Positions 15,144-23,640 of a stretch of 27,985 bases of DNA are shown here, piece after piece (positions within the stretch are counted from its first letter, which is position 1; each line of letters starts with the position of its first letter). The stretch comes from Planctomycetes bacterium GWF2_50_10 (GTDB taxonomy: Bacteria; Planctomycetota; Phycisphaerae; Sedimentisphaerales; GWF2-50-10): assembly GCA_001824635.1 (NCBI GenBank), contig MHYB01000078.1, positions 7,691 through 35,675 on the forward strand, read 5' to 3'. A model generated the notes under the pieces. The model was not told the origin of the DNA and searched no databases. It saw nothing but the letters and a program-made list of their open reading frames with translations. The translations under genes were made by a program, and so were the position numbers.

Positions 15144-18100
15144 TTACGCACTTAAAACTTTGCACTTATCCAAACTCTTTCTCAGGATTTCAATAAGTTT
15201 GTTTCGATCGATCGGCTTGGCGATAAAATCATCGCAGCCTGCCTTAATGCATTCCGCTTGTGCGCCTGTCAATGCATTTGCTGTCAGTGCTACGATCGGC
15301 AAGCCAACCCCTTTTTCCCTCAAAAGTCGTACCGCGTCAAGACCGTTCATACGCGGCATCTGCATATCCATAAAGATCAGGTCGAATTTGCCGCCAAGGG
15401 CCTTTTCAACTGCCATGTATCCGTCTTCAGCGATTACCACTTCGAACCCCAGCTTTGTAAGCAGTATGTTTATCAGCGTCTGGTTGGAAGGATTATCTTC
15501 CGCCACAAGTATTGTCCCGCCAAATTTCATTTCGCTTCCGCCGTCCTCGCTTAAAGCCGTAACGCAGTCGTATTTATTGAAAGACCCCGCCGCCCCTTGC
15601 TCCGCCACCAAAGGTATTCTGATAATAAAGTGAGATCCTTTGCCTACGCAGCTCTTTACGTCTATCGTGCCGCCCAGCAGACTTACAAGCTTGCTCGTGA
15701 TCGTAAGCCCCAGCCCCGTTCCGCCGAACTTGCGAGTCGTGCTCCCGTCTGCCTGTTTGTATGGTTCAAAAATAATATTGAGCTTATCTGCCGCGATACC
15801 GATACCAGTATCCTCAACATCGAATACGATAAACTGATTGTCCCGTTCTTCTTCCCGCGAGATATTGATGTAAACATGCCCTTTCTCCGTGAACTTGATC
15901 GCGTTATTCACAAGATTCACAAGGCACTGATGCATTCGCACCGGATCGGTTTTTATCTTTGACGGCAGCGCCCCGCACTGGAGAATTTGCAGATCGATAC
16001 CTTTCTTGCTCGCCATGGGCCTGAGCATCGATTCGAGTGTATTGATCATTTCGCCAAGCTCGCATTCGATTATCTCGATATTCAGCTTGTTTGATTCGAT
16101 TTTTGAAAAATCCAGTATGTCATTGATCAGCGTAAGAAGATTTTCACCCGAGTCATGAATTATCTTTGTGTACTTAAGCTGCTCTAGGGTAAGATTCTCC
16201 TGCGCCAGCAGATCCGTAAACCCGATTATGGCGTTCATCGGTGTTCTTATTTCATGGCTCATATTCGCCAGGAATTCGCTTTTAGCCGCGTTAGCCATCT
16301 GGGCCTGTCCAGCCAGGTCATTGGCCTTCGCAGTCGCCTCCTGCAAATACTCGTTCAATTTACTCATTTCCTCTTCGGCCGCCTTGCGTTGTGTGATATC
16401 CTGAAAGGCCGTCACAAACCGCCCGCAACCCAGTTGATAAGCATTGATGAGATAATGCCTGTTCAATTGTGGGCAGAACTGTTCGCAGTTGATGACTTCG
16501 CCCGTCATCGCCACCTTGCCGAACATCTTTATAAGCGGCGTTGTTTCTATGCCCGGCAAAACCTCGGTAACCCGTTTCCCTAAAACATTGCCCAGCTTCA
16601 AACCTGTCTGCGTCTCAAAAGCAGGGTTCGCGTTCAAAAAGATATAATCTATGGGTTCCCCTTTTTCATTGAGCACAATGTCATGGATCGCCACAGCCGA
16701 AATTGCGTTTTCAAATAAAGCGCGGAACTGCTTCTCGTTGTCCTGTATCCGCACAAACGCGTTGCCCAGTTGTTCTTCAGCTGCCTTTGTCACAGACCAT
16801 AGCAGTATCAGGATCGCGCCGAACAGCACCGTCGCCAGTCCGAGGTGCAAAAACAGAGCGTTTCGCGCCTGCGCGATCTGGTTCGTTACATCCCTTATCA
16901 GCACGAGTTTTGCAGCATCTAGTCCTGCCATATCGTATAGGTTAATGATTCCGCAAGCCAGGCTCTTCCCGTCCTGCCGAATGTGAAAAATATCGCTTCG
17001 TGATGTGTATGAAAATCTATATTGCTCAAGCCTGCGAATCACCTCCTCAGGTGTCTTTTGCGATGTCTGGTGTGCGATGACGAAATCTTCAAAATCATCC
17101 CACCGCCCCGCAAAGCCAAATGCCTTGCGACCCATCTCGAAATTTTTTCTTGAACTGCAATCCTTGCGTATAACAGTCGTTACGTCAAGATAGTTGCTTT
17201 CAGCTAATCTGCCGACAAGATGCTCGACCTCCATACCCAGTTCAATATATCCGATTATTGCGCTGTCGAGTTTCAAGGGCCTGACGTACCGCAACGTGAA
17301 AGTACCCATCGGCCCCAGTTCAATTCCCCATGTGTCTTCGCCCGTTAGCACGGCCATATCGAGAGTAGAGCGGTGGATCATGTCGCCCCGCAATTGAGGA
17401 TTGTGCGCCCGCAAAAAACAGGTTTGATTTGGCTCAATTAGGTAATAGTGCGTAAAATGGCAGCTGCTGTTTAATTGCTTATAATCTTTTTGCGCAATCG
17501 CTGTCAATGATGTAAGATCACGCTTGAGCCAGGCATTACGCATCGCCTCATTGCTGGCCACATGCTCTATCTCTGCCTTGAGCATCTGTACTTGATGTTT
17601 GATGCTTTGGTTCCAATCCGCCTTGGCTTCGTCCGTGAACTGGAGCATTTCGGTTTTGGATTCGGCGAAAATTTCATCGTATTCGGATGCTCCATAGAGC
17701 ACCAAAACAACACCCATCGATATCGCCGTAGGTACAACGATCAATTTCTTGAATTTCATCGCCGCCGTATGCATGTTCCGATTGAAACGAGTAATTATAA
17801 CCGCTCCGATCATGATCAGCAGTATCAAAACCATCGCGGCCACCAGCGGCGCTAGCCTGGCGGAATTACAATATTTGGCCCAGTCCGTCGCCAAAATATC
17901 CGAGCCGAGCACCATCAGCACCTCACCATTGAGCGGATCGAGTATGGGACACATTGCCGAAACAAAGGTGCCATATTCATCGGTAATTGGTCCGAACGTG
18001 GTCGCCCGTTTATCTTTAAATATCTTGAAGTTTTCTGCCGCGGGCTTCTCATATTTGGTCCCGGGCTTAGAGGCCATCGGGTCATCTGCCGCATAGTTTT

Positions 18101-18473
18101 CCGGGCCGTAGAATAGTTCTCCGCCGCGTAATGTCATGGTGTATATGCCGCGCTGTGCAAATGTTTTACCCGCCGCGATAGTCTGTTTGCATAGTTGCTC
18201 AAAAGCCGGCGTGCCTTTATCCGCTGCGGTGAATGTTATTTGTTTTACCAGCTCAGGATTAATATTTGCGGCTGCCTCGGATACCTGCCTCAGCAGGCGG
18301 TCCCGCATTTCCCTGTCCACGCTAGCGGCCCGTTGCTCGCCAACCCACCATCCGCCCGCAAGTAAAATAACAGCCAAAGCCAGCAGCCATCCTATGTGGA
18401 TAAGCTTGCCCCTCAGCAATACAGAGCCGTAACGAATGGATTCTGTTCCATTTGCAGCTTCTGAAAGCGGCAT
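15144..18473 (-). CDS. Hybrid sensor histidine kinase, two extracytoplasmic sensors plus PAS and receiver
   Basis: The 1109-residue protein has transmembrane segments at about 23-44, 207-229, 243-261 and 538-560. Two predicted extracytoplasmic regions result: 45-206, and 262-537, which resembles a double Cache domain (HYYLIEPNQTCFLRAHNP; DTWGIELGPMGTFTLRYVRP). A PAS domain (about 580-695), a coiled coil, HisKA with H740 in MSHEIRTP, HATPase_c (VNLVNNAIKF, DTGIGIA, GGTGLGL) and a receiver with phospho-acceptor D1036 in FMDMQMPRMNG follow. AGGAG lies about 6 nt before the ATG. No separate response regulator gene is adjacent, so the output partner is unknown. The ligand cannot be read from the sequence; Cache domains usually bind small organic molecules. 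Confidence 0.92.
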   Translation of the reverse strand: MPLSEAANGTESIRYGSVLLRGKLIHIGWLLALAVILLAGGWWVGEQRAASVDREMRDRLLRQVSEAAANINPELVKQITFTAADKGTPAFEQLCKQTIAAGKTFAQRGIYTMTLRGGELFYGPENYAADDPMASKPGTKYEKPAAENFKIFKDKRATTFGPITDEYGTFVSAMCPILDPLNGEVLMVLGSDILATDWAKYCNSARLAPLVAAMVLILLIMIGAVIITRFNRNMHTAAMKFKKLIVVPTAISMGVVLVLYGASEYDEIFAESKTEMLQFTDEAKADWNQSIKHQVQMLKAEIEHVASNEAMRNAWLKRDLTSLTAIAQKDYKQLNSSCHFTHYYLIEPNQTCFLRAHNPQLRGDMIHRSTLDMAVLTGEDTWGIELGPMGTFTLRYVRPLKLDSAIIGYIELGMEVEHLVGRLAESNYLDVTTVIRKDCSSRKNFEMGRKAFGFAGRWDDFEDFVIAHQTSQKTPEEVIRRLEQYRFSYTSRSDIFHIRQDGKSLACGIINLYDMAGLDAAKLVLIRDVTNQIAQARNALFLHLGLATVLFGAILILLWSVTKAAEEQLGNAFVRIQDNEKQFRALFENAISAVAIHDIVLNEKGEPIDYIFLNANPAFETQTGLKLGNVLGKRVTEVLPGIETTPLIKMFGKVAMTGEVINCEQFCPQLNRHYLINAYQLGCGRFVTAFQDITQRKAAEEEMSKLNEYLQEATAKANDLAGQAQMANAAKSEFLANMSHEIRTPMNAIIGFTDLLAQENLTLEQLKYTKIIHDSGENLLTLINDILDFSKIESNKLNIEIIECELGEMINTLESMLRPMASKKGIDLQILQCGALPSKIKTDPVRMHQCLVNLVNNAIKFTEKGHVYINISREEERDNQFIVFDVEDTGIGIAADKLNIIFEPYKQADGSTTRKFGGTGLGLTITSKLVSLLGGTIDVKSCVGKGSHFIIRIPLVAEQGAAGSFNKYDCVTALSEDGGSEMKFGGTILVAEDNPSNQTLINILLTKLGFEVVIAEDGYMAVEKALGGKFDLIFMDMQMPRMNGLDAVRLLREKGVGLPIVALTANALTGAQAECIKAGCDDFIAKPIDRNKLIEILRKSLDKCKVLSA

Positions 18474-18774
18474 AATGTTCTCCTGCTATATGACAGCCTC
18501 ATTACAGAATACCCGCACTCCACACCAGTAGGGCCTCAAGCAGGCCGTATGCGAGTACCGAAATTTGGCCAGTCTCTCATATTGCATATCGTCAAATCAC
18601 ACACTTCGATAAAGAACAATCGCCGCCAGGCTGCCCATCTATATTATTTTATCCCGTCCCAATACCCCCAAACACCCTTAAACACCCCCCAAACACCCCC
18701 CAAATACCCCCCCAAAAAAACCAATTTCAGACTTTTTATCCCAAAATTTCCCTACCCCTAACAAACTTGCTCGC
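18474..18774. other. Intergenic region between the MFS gene and the kinase gene
   Basis: These 301 nt hold no convincing gene; a short plus-strand frame here is proline/threonine-rich low-complexity sequence created by the C-tracts. The main feature is the C-tract block at 18653-18758. No clear sigma-70 promoter for the kinase was found; TTGACG on the minus strand lacks a -10 partner at normal spacing. Confidence 0.6.
18653..18758 (-). repeat. G-tract repeat, possible G-quadruplex (minus strand)
   Basis: The plus strand has C-runs at 18653-55, 18658-60, 18665-69 (5), 18675-77, 18685-90 (6), 18696-701 (6), 18707-13 (7), 18740-42, 18750-52 and 18755-58. The central part approximates an 11-nt unit AAACACCCCCC. 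On the minus strand these are ten G-runs with mostly 4-7 nt loops, well within G-quadruplex limits. They would lie in the RNA between the MFS stop and the kinase start. Structure and function are inferred; the tracts are directly seen. Confidence 0.65.
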
Positions 18775-20007
18775 CTAAACCCGACCCAAATCAGGCTTTT
18801 TATACAGCATCACAGCCAAAACCCCGATCCCCAGCCCAACCGTCGCCAAGTACAACGGCTCGGTAAACGTACCCCATTTACACCTGCCAAGCTCGATCAG
18901 TAAGGGCCCAACTCCCCCCGCAATACCCCACGCCAGCAGGATAACACCGTATATTTTCCCAATATGCTTAGTTCCGAACGTATCCGCCGCAAAGGAAGGC
19001 ATCGTCCCAAAACCCCCGCCATAGCACAACATTATATAGCAGCATACCCCCGTAAACATCCATGCATTGCTTATATGTGCCAGCAGTAAAAAACAAGGCA
19101 TTTGCGTCAGCAGCAGCAATGCAAAAGTCCTTGGCCGCCCGATTTTTTCCGAAACCCACCCCGCCAGCAGTCTCCCTACCCCGTTGCACACCGATGCCGC
19201 AAAAATAATAGACCCAGCCGCAACTGGCGTTATCGCCAGCTGATGCTGCGCAAGCGGCGAAAGATTGCCTATCAATGCGATCCCTGCAAGTATATTAAGA
19301 AACATCGCCGCCCATAGCAGGTAAAACTGGTTCATCCCCAAAGCACTGCCTAAATCTATGGACTGTGCAGATTTAGGCGCCTTGGGATCAATAAAACAAA
19401 CTCGGACAGGATTCTTCAGCCAGAAGGATGCGATAAATAATACTGCAAAAAATAACAGTCCCGCCCCGTAAAAAGTTCGTGCAATGCCTATTTTTTCGAC
19501 CAGCAGGGGGGCAACCTGGCCCGATACCGCAGCCCCAAGCCCAAAACCCATGACAGCAAAACCAGTTACGGTGCCTTTCCTATCCGGGAACCATCTCACC
19601 AGCACAGCTACCGGCACCAGGTACGCCAGCCCATTGCCGATCCCCGCGATAACCCCGTAACCAAGCCATAACAGCCCCAAAGACCCTGTCTGATCCGCGA
19701 CCCCCGCTAAAACCGTTCCTCCGCCAAACAATAGTGCCGCTATTCTAGCCACAGCCCCCGCGGATGCCCGGTCAATAAACCGACCGCCCACAGATGCCGA
19801 AATCCCCAAAAACAGGATTGAAAGCGAAAACGTGAAACTTACCTGCAGCGGCGACCAGCCGTGCGATTTCATAAGGGGTATTTTGTAAACGCTCCAGGCG
19901 TACACCGTGCCCAGAACCATCATTGTTGCAACTGCCGCTATCAACAGCCCCATTCGGGTGCGGGTTGTGCAGACTAATTCATCGTATTTTTGTGCCAAAG
20001 CAGGCAT
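18775..20007 (-). CDS. MFS transporter, OFA (oxalate/formate antiporter) family
   Basis: The 410-residue protein has twelve predicted transmembrane segments. The N-terminal LGTVYAWSVYKIPLMKSHGW and FSLSILFLGISASVGGRFIDR are typical of OFA-family MFS proteins, as is the conserved glycine-rich C-terminal half (CYGGGFGTMPSFAADTFGTKHIG; LLAWGIAGGVGPLL). The family exchanges or imports small carboxylates such as oxalate, formate or pyruvate; the substrate here is not determined. GGGAGGG about 6 nt before the ATG is a strong ribosome binding site. It follows nrfA on the same strand by 94 nt, with a TATAAT of its own (20037-20042), so co-transcription is possible but not required. Confidence 0.9.
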   Translation of the reverse strand: MPALAQKYDELVCTTRTRMGLLIAAVATMMVLGTVYAWSVYKIPLMKSHGWSPLQVSFTFSLSILFLGISASVGGRFIDRASAGAVARIAALLFGGGTVLAGVADQTGSLGLLWLGYGVIAGIGNGLAYLVPVAVLVRWFPDRKGTVTGFAVMGFGLGAAVSGQVAPLLVEKIGIARTFYGAGLLFFAVLFIASFWLKNPVRVCFIDPKAPKSAQSIDLGSALGMNQFYLLWAAMFLNILAGIALIGNLSPLAQHQLAITPVAAGSIIFAASVCNGVGRLLAGWVSEKIGRPRTFALLLLTQMPCFLLLAHISNAWMFTGVCCYIMLCYGGGFGTMPSFAADTFGTKHIGKIYGVILLAWGIAGGVGPLLIELGRCKWGTFTEPLYLATVGLGIGVLAVMLYKKPDLGRV

Positions 20008-20036
20008 TTTTGCCCTCCCACTGGTGGTGTTTGCAT

Positions 20037-20042
20037 ATTATA
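20037..20042 (-). promoter_or_regulatory. Candidate -10 box for the MFS gene
   Basis: TATAAT on the minus strand lies about 30 nt before the MFS start. I see no good -35 at 16-18 nt, so this is a weak call. Confidence 0.3.
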
Positions 20043-20101
20043 ACCAGCCGAGGCAGTCTTGATATAACTATATTGCCTGATTATGGCCTGGAATGGTCAA
20101 T

Positions 20102-21517
20102 TTACCGCTTAATTGTCGCATTCTGCCCCTGGCGGGCGTAATCTATGGCTTCGGCCAGCAGCCGGGCGGATTCCTGCGAAGCATGGAAACCAGTCGAATT
20201 TTCCGCACTTATGTAGTCTAAACGCCACTGGGCCCTTCTGTGCATCTGTCTTGCGGTTTCCAGTTGTGCGTCACTTGCGCCGGCGGCCTTGGCTGCCTGG
20301 ATGGCTTTGATCAGATCCAGAACCGCGTTTTCCGCTCGGCTAAGCAGTTCAATGGTCTTATCCTGTATGTTTTGGGCCCGCGCAAGCAGTTCGGATTCTG
20401 GATAGCGATGGCATGTCTGGCAGGATCGGCTGATGTTCAGCAGGGGGCTGCGGACGTGGTGGTCGCTTATTTTGATCGCGCCCTCACGTTTGTACGGCAT
20501 GTGGCAATCTGCGCAAGCTACGCCTGAGCGGGCGTGGATCCCCTGGTTCCAAAGTTCAAATTCAGGGTGCTGGGCTTTGAGGAGTTTGGCGCTGGTGTCC
20601 GGGTGAGTCCAGTCGGAGAAATTCGCATCGTCATAGTATTTTTCTACCTGCTGGGCCTTCAAACCGTTGGCCCAGGCGTAAGTTACGAGTTTGCCGGAGC
20701 CTTTGAAATAATATTCCACATGGCACTGGCCGCAAACGAACGATCGCATTTCCTGGCGGGAAGCGAGCTTATTTGCATCGTACTTCTGGCCGCGATTGCC
20801 TTTTCGCCAGTGCTCGATACTTGGGTAGTTGTTCATGGGGTAATTTGAATCAGCCAAAGCGGCTATGGCGCTGATGAAACCCGGGCGGGTTACGCGCACA
20901 GCCATCCCGTCGGGATTGTGGCAATCAATGCAGGCAACCGGATGGGTAACCAGTTTGCGTGCATCTGCATAGGGCATAGCGGATATCGTTTCAAAACCCT
21001 TGTGTATCTGCTCTGCAAACTGATCGTCCGGTACTCCTGTTTCCTTGCCTGCCTTGCGGTAGACGGGTATCACGGATGCATGGCAGTGCAGGCACGCGCC
21101 GGTCTGCTTAAAATTCTTGACGCGCAATGTCATATCCTGGTCGGAGAGCATGTAGGCATGGCCGCGTTCTTCGCGGTAATCTGCGCTGAAGGAATAGCCT
21201 TTAAAAAGCTCTTTCCATCTTGGGTCGACCTCAAGCTTATCGAAAGCCTCGGAGCCGCCGTGCTTTGTCCGCTGGATGTCGACGGTAGCCTTATATGCAT
21301 CGAACTGCCTGGGGTAGTTTTTGCCCCATTGGTTTGGGTCCACCGTGTCCTCTGTTAACTTAACTACTTCAAATACGCCGCACTGGGCTTCCATCTTGCG
21401 CTGCCTGATGTTGTTGAGCAGCGAGGCGATCGCGATGGTGGCCACCGTCACCACAAGCAAAATCAGCACATAAATGACGATTTGCATTCGGCGTGAGATT
21501 TCGAAGTTAATTTTCAT
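20102..21517 (-). CDS. nrfA: Ammonia-forming cytochrome c nitrite reductase, catalytic subunit
   Basis: The 471-residue pentaheme protein has an N-terminal hydrophobic segment (12-34) that could be an export signal or uncleaved anchor. Heme motifs lie at 142-146 (CLHCH), 196-200 (CIDCH), 262-266 (CGQCH), 335-339 (CADCH) and 366-370 (CQTCH). The calcium and active-site context is kept: RGHAYML (118-124), QCHVEYYF (264-271), LKAQHPEFE (313-321) and the GIH histidine (326-328). NrfA reduces nitrite to ammonium with six electrons in the periplasm. The first motif, the catalytic heme, is CXXCH instead of the CXXCK of E. coli. The ATG at 21517 is chosen because the longer frame overlaps nrfH; GGAA about 10 nt upstream is a modest ribosome binding site. 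It lies 20 nt after nrfH. Confidence 0.95.
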   Translation of the reverse strand: MKINFEISRRMQIVIYVLILLVVTVATIAIASLLNNIRQRKMEAQCGVFEVVKLTEDTVDPNQWGKNYPRQFDAYKATVDIQRTKHGGSEAFDKLEVDPRWKELFKGYSFSADYREERGHAYMLSDQDMTLRVKNFKQTGACLHCHASVIPVYRKAGKETGVPDDQFAEQIHKGFETISAMPYADARKLVTHPVACIDCHNPDGMAVRVTRPGFISAIAALADSNYPMNNYPSIEHWRKGNRGQKYDANKLASRQEMRSFVCGQCHVEYYFKGSGKLVTYAWANGLKAQQVEKYYDDANFSDWTHPDTSAKLLKAQHPEFELWNQGIHARSGVACADCHMPYKREGAIKISDHHVRSPLLNISRSCQTCHRYPESELLARAQNIQDKTIELLSRAENAVLDLIKAIQAAKAAGASDAQLETARQMHRRAQWRLDYISAENSTGFHASQESARLLAEAIDYARQGQNATIKR

Positions 21518-21537
21518 AGTTAAGTTTCCGATTAAAT

Positions 21538-22005
21538 TTATTTTGTCGGGCCATGCCCTGCGTCCCCATGGCAGCGGATGCAGTCTAGCCTGAGTTCCTT
21601 TTTCGCGGCTATTGCCGTCTGGCAAACGAAATCCTTGTGGCAATAATAACAGTTCTGTATGACGATCTCCCTGCTTGACTTGCGTATCTGTATCGGTTCA
21701 TGGAAGTTCTGGAGGGTGAAGGCTTTGGAATGCAAAAAGCCGTTTTCGGATTTGATATAGTACTTTCGCACAATATCGTGGGGCAGGTGGCAATCGGTGC
21801 ATTTTGCGGCTGTATGGTGACCAGCTTTTTGCCAGCTGTCGTAGTAGTCCCGCATTATGTGGCAATTAACGCAGACTTTTGGGTCATCGCTGAGGTAGGA
21901 AAGTCCCTGGGCATAATAAAAAGTAAACCCGCCTACCCCGGCCAAAAGACCAAAGGCACAGGCCATTATGATCAGTGGGACAGATAATTTCTTGGGCCAA
22001 TTCAT
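21538..22005 (-). CDS. nrfH: Tetraheme cytochrome c quinol dehydrogenase of nitrite reductase
   Basis: The 155-residue NapC/NirT-family protein has one N-terminal membrane anchor (about 9-32) and four heme motifs: C45VNCH, C69TDCH, C119YYCH and C142IRCH. The first is followed by IM, giving CVNCHIM, the methionine that ligates heme 1 in Desulfovibrio NrfH. It oxidises menaquinol at the membrane and hands electrons to NrfA. The ATG at 22005 (MNWPKKLSVP) is chosen because the longer frame overlaps ubiD and adds no signal. It begins 14 nt after the ubiD stop with no strong ribosome binding site, so it probably relies on coupling. Confidence 0.94.
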   Translation of the reverse strand: MNWPKKLSVPLIIMACAFGLLAGVGGFTFYYAQGLSYLSDDPKVCVNCHIMRDYYDSWQKAGHHTAAKCTDCHLPHDIVRKYYIKSENGFLHSKAFTLQNFHEPIQIRKSSREIVIQNCYYCHKDFVCQTAIAAKKELRLDCIRCHGDAGHGPTK

Positions 22006-22019
22006 TATAAGCTTTAATA

Positions 22020-23471
22020 TCAGGCAATTCCGTAATTTTTCCAGTTCATTTCTACAAGTGCCTGGATTTCGGCATCCATTTTCACAGCCGCCGGCCACGG
22101 ACGTACTACCCCCTCGCCTTCTATCTTGGCCGTAGCGTCGATACCCATCTTCGAACCTGCGCCCATGTACGGGGCTGCATGGTCCCTTGCGTCTACCGGC
22201 CCGTCGACCGTGACAACATCGCGCCTGGGATCAACGTTGGCCCCCATTCTAAAGAGCACATCGGAAGTATTATGCACGTCAACATCTTCGTCGACAATGA
22301 CTATGAATTTACCCAGCATCATCTGGCCAAGACCCCAAAGGGCGTGCATAACTTTTCTCGCCTGCAGGGCATAGTGTTTTTTGATCGAGACAAACGCGAA
22401 ATTGTGGCCCGCGCCATATTCCGGCAGGTGATAATTTATAACTTCCGGTGCGACCGCACGGACTATGGGCAGGAATATGCGTTCTGTCATCTGGCCTATA
22501 TAATAATCTTCCATCGGGCCTGCTCCGGTGATAGTCGCCGGGCAAACGGGGTTTTTGCGGTGGGTGATCGCGCGAACCTCAAAACGCGGCGACCTCGCTG
22601 CCGGGCTGTAATAGCCGGTGGAATCGCCAAATGGGCCTTCGGTCACCAGGTCGTTGGGATCGACCATGCCCTCAATGACGATCTCCGCGTTTGCGGGTAC
22701 CAGCATGTCGATGGTCTTGCATTGTACGACATCGACGGATGCTTTTCGCAAAAAGCCCGCGAAAACCAATTCATCAAAATCGTGCGGCAGGGGAGCAGCC
22801 GCGGCATAAGTCACAGCCGGGTCATCACCCAGGACTATCGCGACCGGCATTTGTCTGCCCAGTTCTTTATATTTTGCGCAGTGCCTGGCGGAATCGGCCT
22901 GGACGTGCCAGTGCACAGCTGCGCTGTTTTCGTCAAGCACCATGAAGCGGTACATGCCGACATTACGAACTTGCGTCTGCGGGTCCATTGTTACCGTCGC
23001 GCCGCATGTAATATATCTGCCGCCGTCGCTGGGCCAGCATTTTAGTAATGGTAATTCGCCCAGATTAACCTGCTCGCCCGTCTTGACAACTTCCTGGCAC
23101 AGGGCGGTTTTGACTTCTCTCGGCCAGACATTAGAAGCCATAAGTTCGGGTATTTTCTTGATCTTATCCATGAACGTCTCTGGGCCGGTGGGCCGGAGGA
23201 GTTTTTCTACCCGCCTTGAGATTTCTTCATAGCTTTGGGAACCCAGCGACATGAGCATACGCTTTTCGGAGCCGAGAGCGTTAATAAGCAGCGGTATTCG
23301 CGACCCCTGGACGTTTTCAAAGAGAATAGCCTTTGATGGACAGCCAGACTTGATAAGCCGACTGACTATCTCAGTGACCTCAAGATTTGCGCTGACCTGG
23401 GCACGCACCCTCAGCAGTTCGCCGGCGCCGTCGATCTCATTTATAAAATCCTGGAGATTATTGTATGCCAT
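22020..23471 (-). CDS. ubiD: UbiD-family prenylated-FMN decarboxylase (probably quinone biosynthesis)
   Basis: The 483-residue protein aligns along its whole length, by eye, with E. coli UbiD: LPLLKCWPSDGGRYITCG, the DDPAVTYAAAAPLPHD segment, AEIVIEGMVDP, EGPFGDSTGYYSP (278-290), the IKKHYALQARKVM region and GSKMGIDATAK. UbiD uses prenylated FMN and decarboxylates the aromatic ring of a quinone precursor; in menaquinone users a homologue acts in the futalosine route. The placement directly ahead of nrfHA suggests menaquinone supply, but other UbiD substrates cannot be excluded. No ubiX flavin prenyltransferase is in the window. AAGAGG lies about 7 nt before the ATG. Confidence 0.88.
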   Translation of the reverse strand: MAYNNLQDFINEIDGAGELLRVRAQVSANLEVTEIVSRLIKSGCPSKAILFENVQGSRIPLLINALGSEKRMLMSLGSQSYEEISRRVEKLLRPTGPETFMDKIKKIPELMASNVWPREVKTALCQEVVKTGEQVNLGELPLLKCWPSDGGRYITCGATVTMDPQTQVRNVGMYRFMVLDENSAAVHWHVQADSARHCAKYKELGRQMPVAIVLGDDPAVTYAAAAPLPHDFDELVFAGFLRKASVDVVQCKTIDMLVPANAEIVIEGMVDPNDLVTEGPFGDSTGYYSPAARSPRFEVRAITHRKNPVCPATITGAGPMEDYYIGQMTERIFLPIVRAVAPEVINYHLPEYGAGHNFAFVSIKKHYALQARKVMHALWGLGQMMLGKFIVIVDEDVDVHNTSDVLFRMGANVDPRRDVVTVDGPVDARDHAAPYMGAGSKMGIDATAKIEGEGVVRPWPAAVKMDAEIQALVEMNWKNYGIA

Positions 23472-23511
23472 ATCTAAGCCTCTTACTAAATATAGGAATT
23501 CAGGCCGCTAA

Positions 23512-23540
23512 ACTATACCGCGCATCCCTTGTTTATGCAA
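23512..23540 (-). promoter_or_regulatory. Sigma-70-type promoter of the ubiD-nrfH-nrfA operon
   Basis: On the minus strand TTGCAT (23535-23540) and TATAGT (23512-23517) are separated by exactly 17 nt. The predicted transcription start is near 23505, giving a leader of about 34 nt before the ubiD ATG. Confidence 0.6.
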
Positions 23541-23586
23541 ATATAAGGCATTGGGTTTAAGCTGCGTCTTGAAACTGGGGCAGAAC

Positions 23587-23617
23587 AAAAAAAGCCGGAC
23601 GAAATTCGCCCGGCTTT
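23587..23617 (-). terminator. Rho-independent terminator of glnN
   Basis: On the minus strand AAAGCCGG (23617-23610) pairs with CCGGCTTT (23598-23591). The inner bases extend the stem, and the element runs into a T-run ending at 23587. It starts about 24 nt after the glnN stop and separates it from the ubiD operon. Confidence 0.9.
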
Positions 23618-23640
23618 GATCGATTCGCGTCGGCTATTGT

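Noticed and set aside
18549..18761. 70-codon plus-strand frame across the C-tract block
   Set aside because: The product is proline/threonine/lysine repeat sequence generated by the C-tracts, with no ribosome binding site.
22179..23045. Open frame of 288 codons antisense to ubiD
   Set aside because: It lies wholly within a well-conserved UbiD protein and shows no domain or ribosome binding site of its own.
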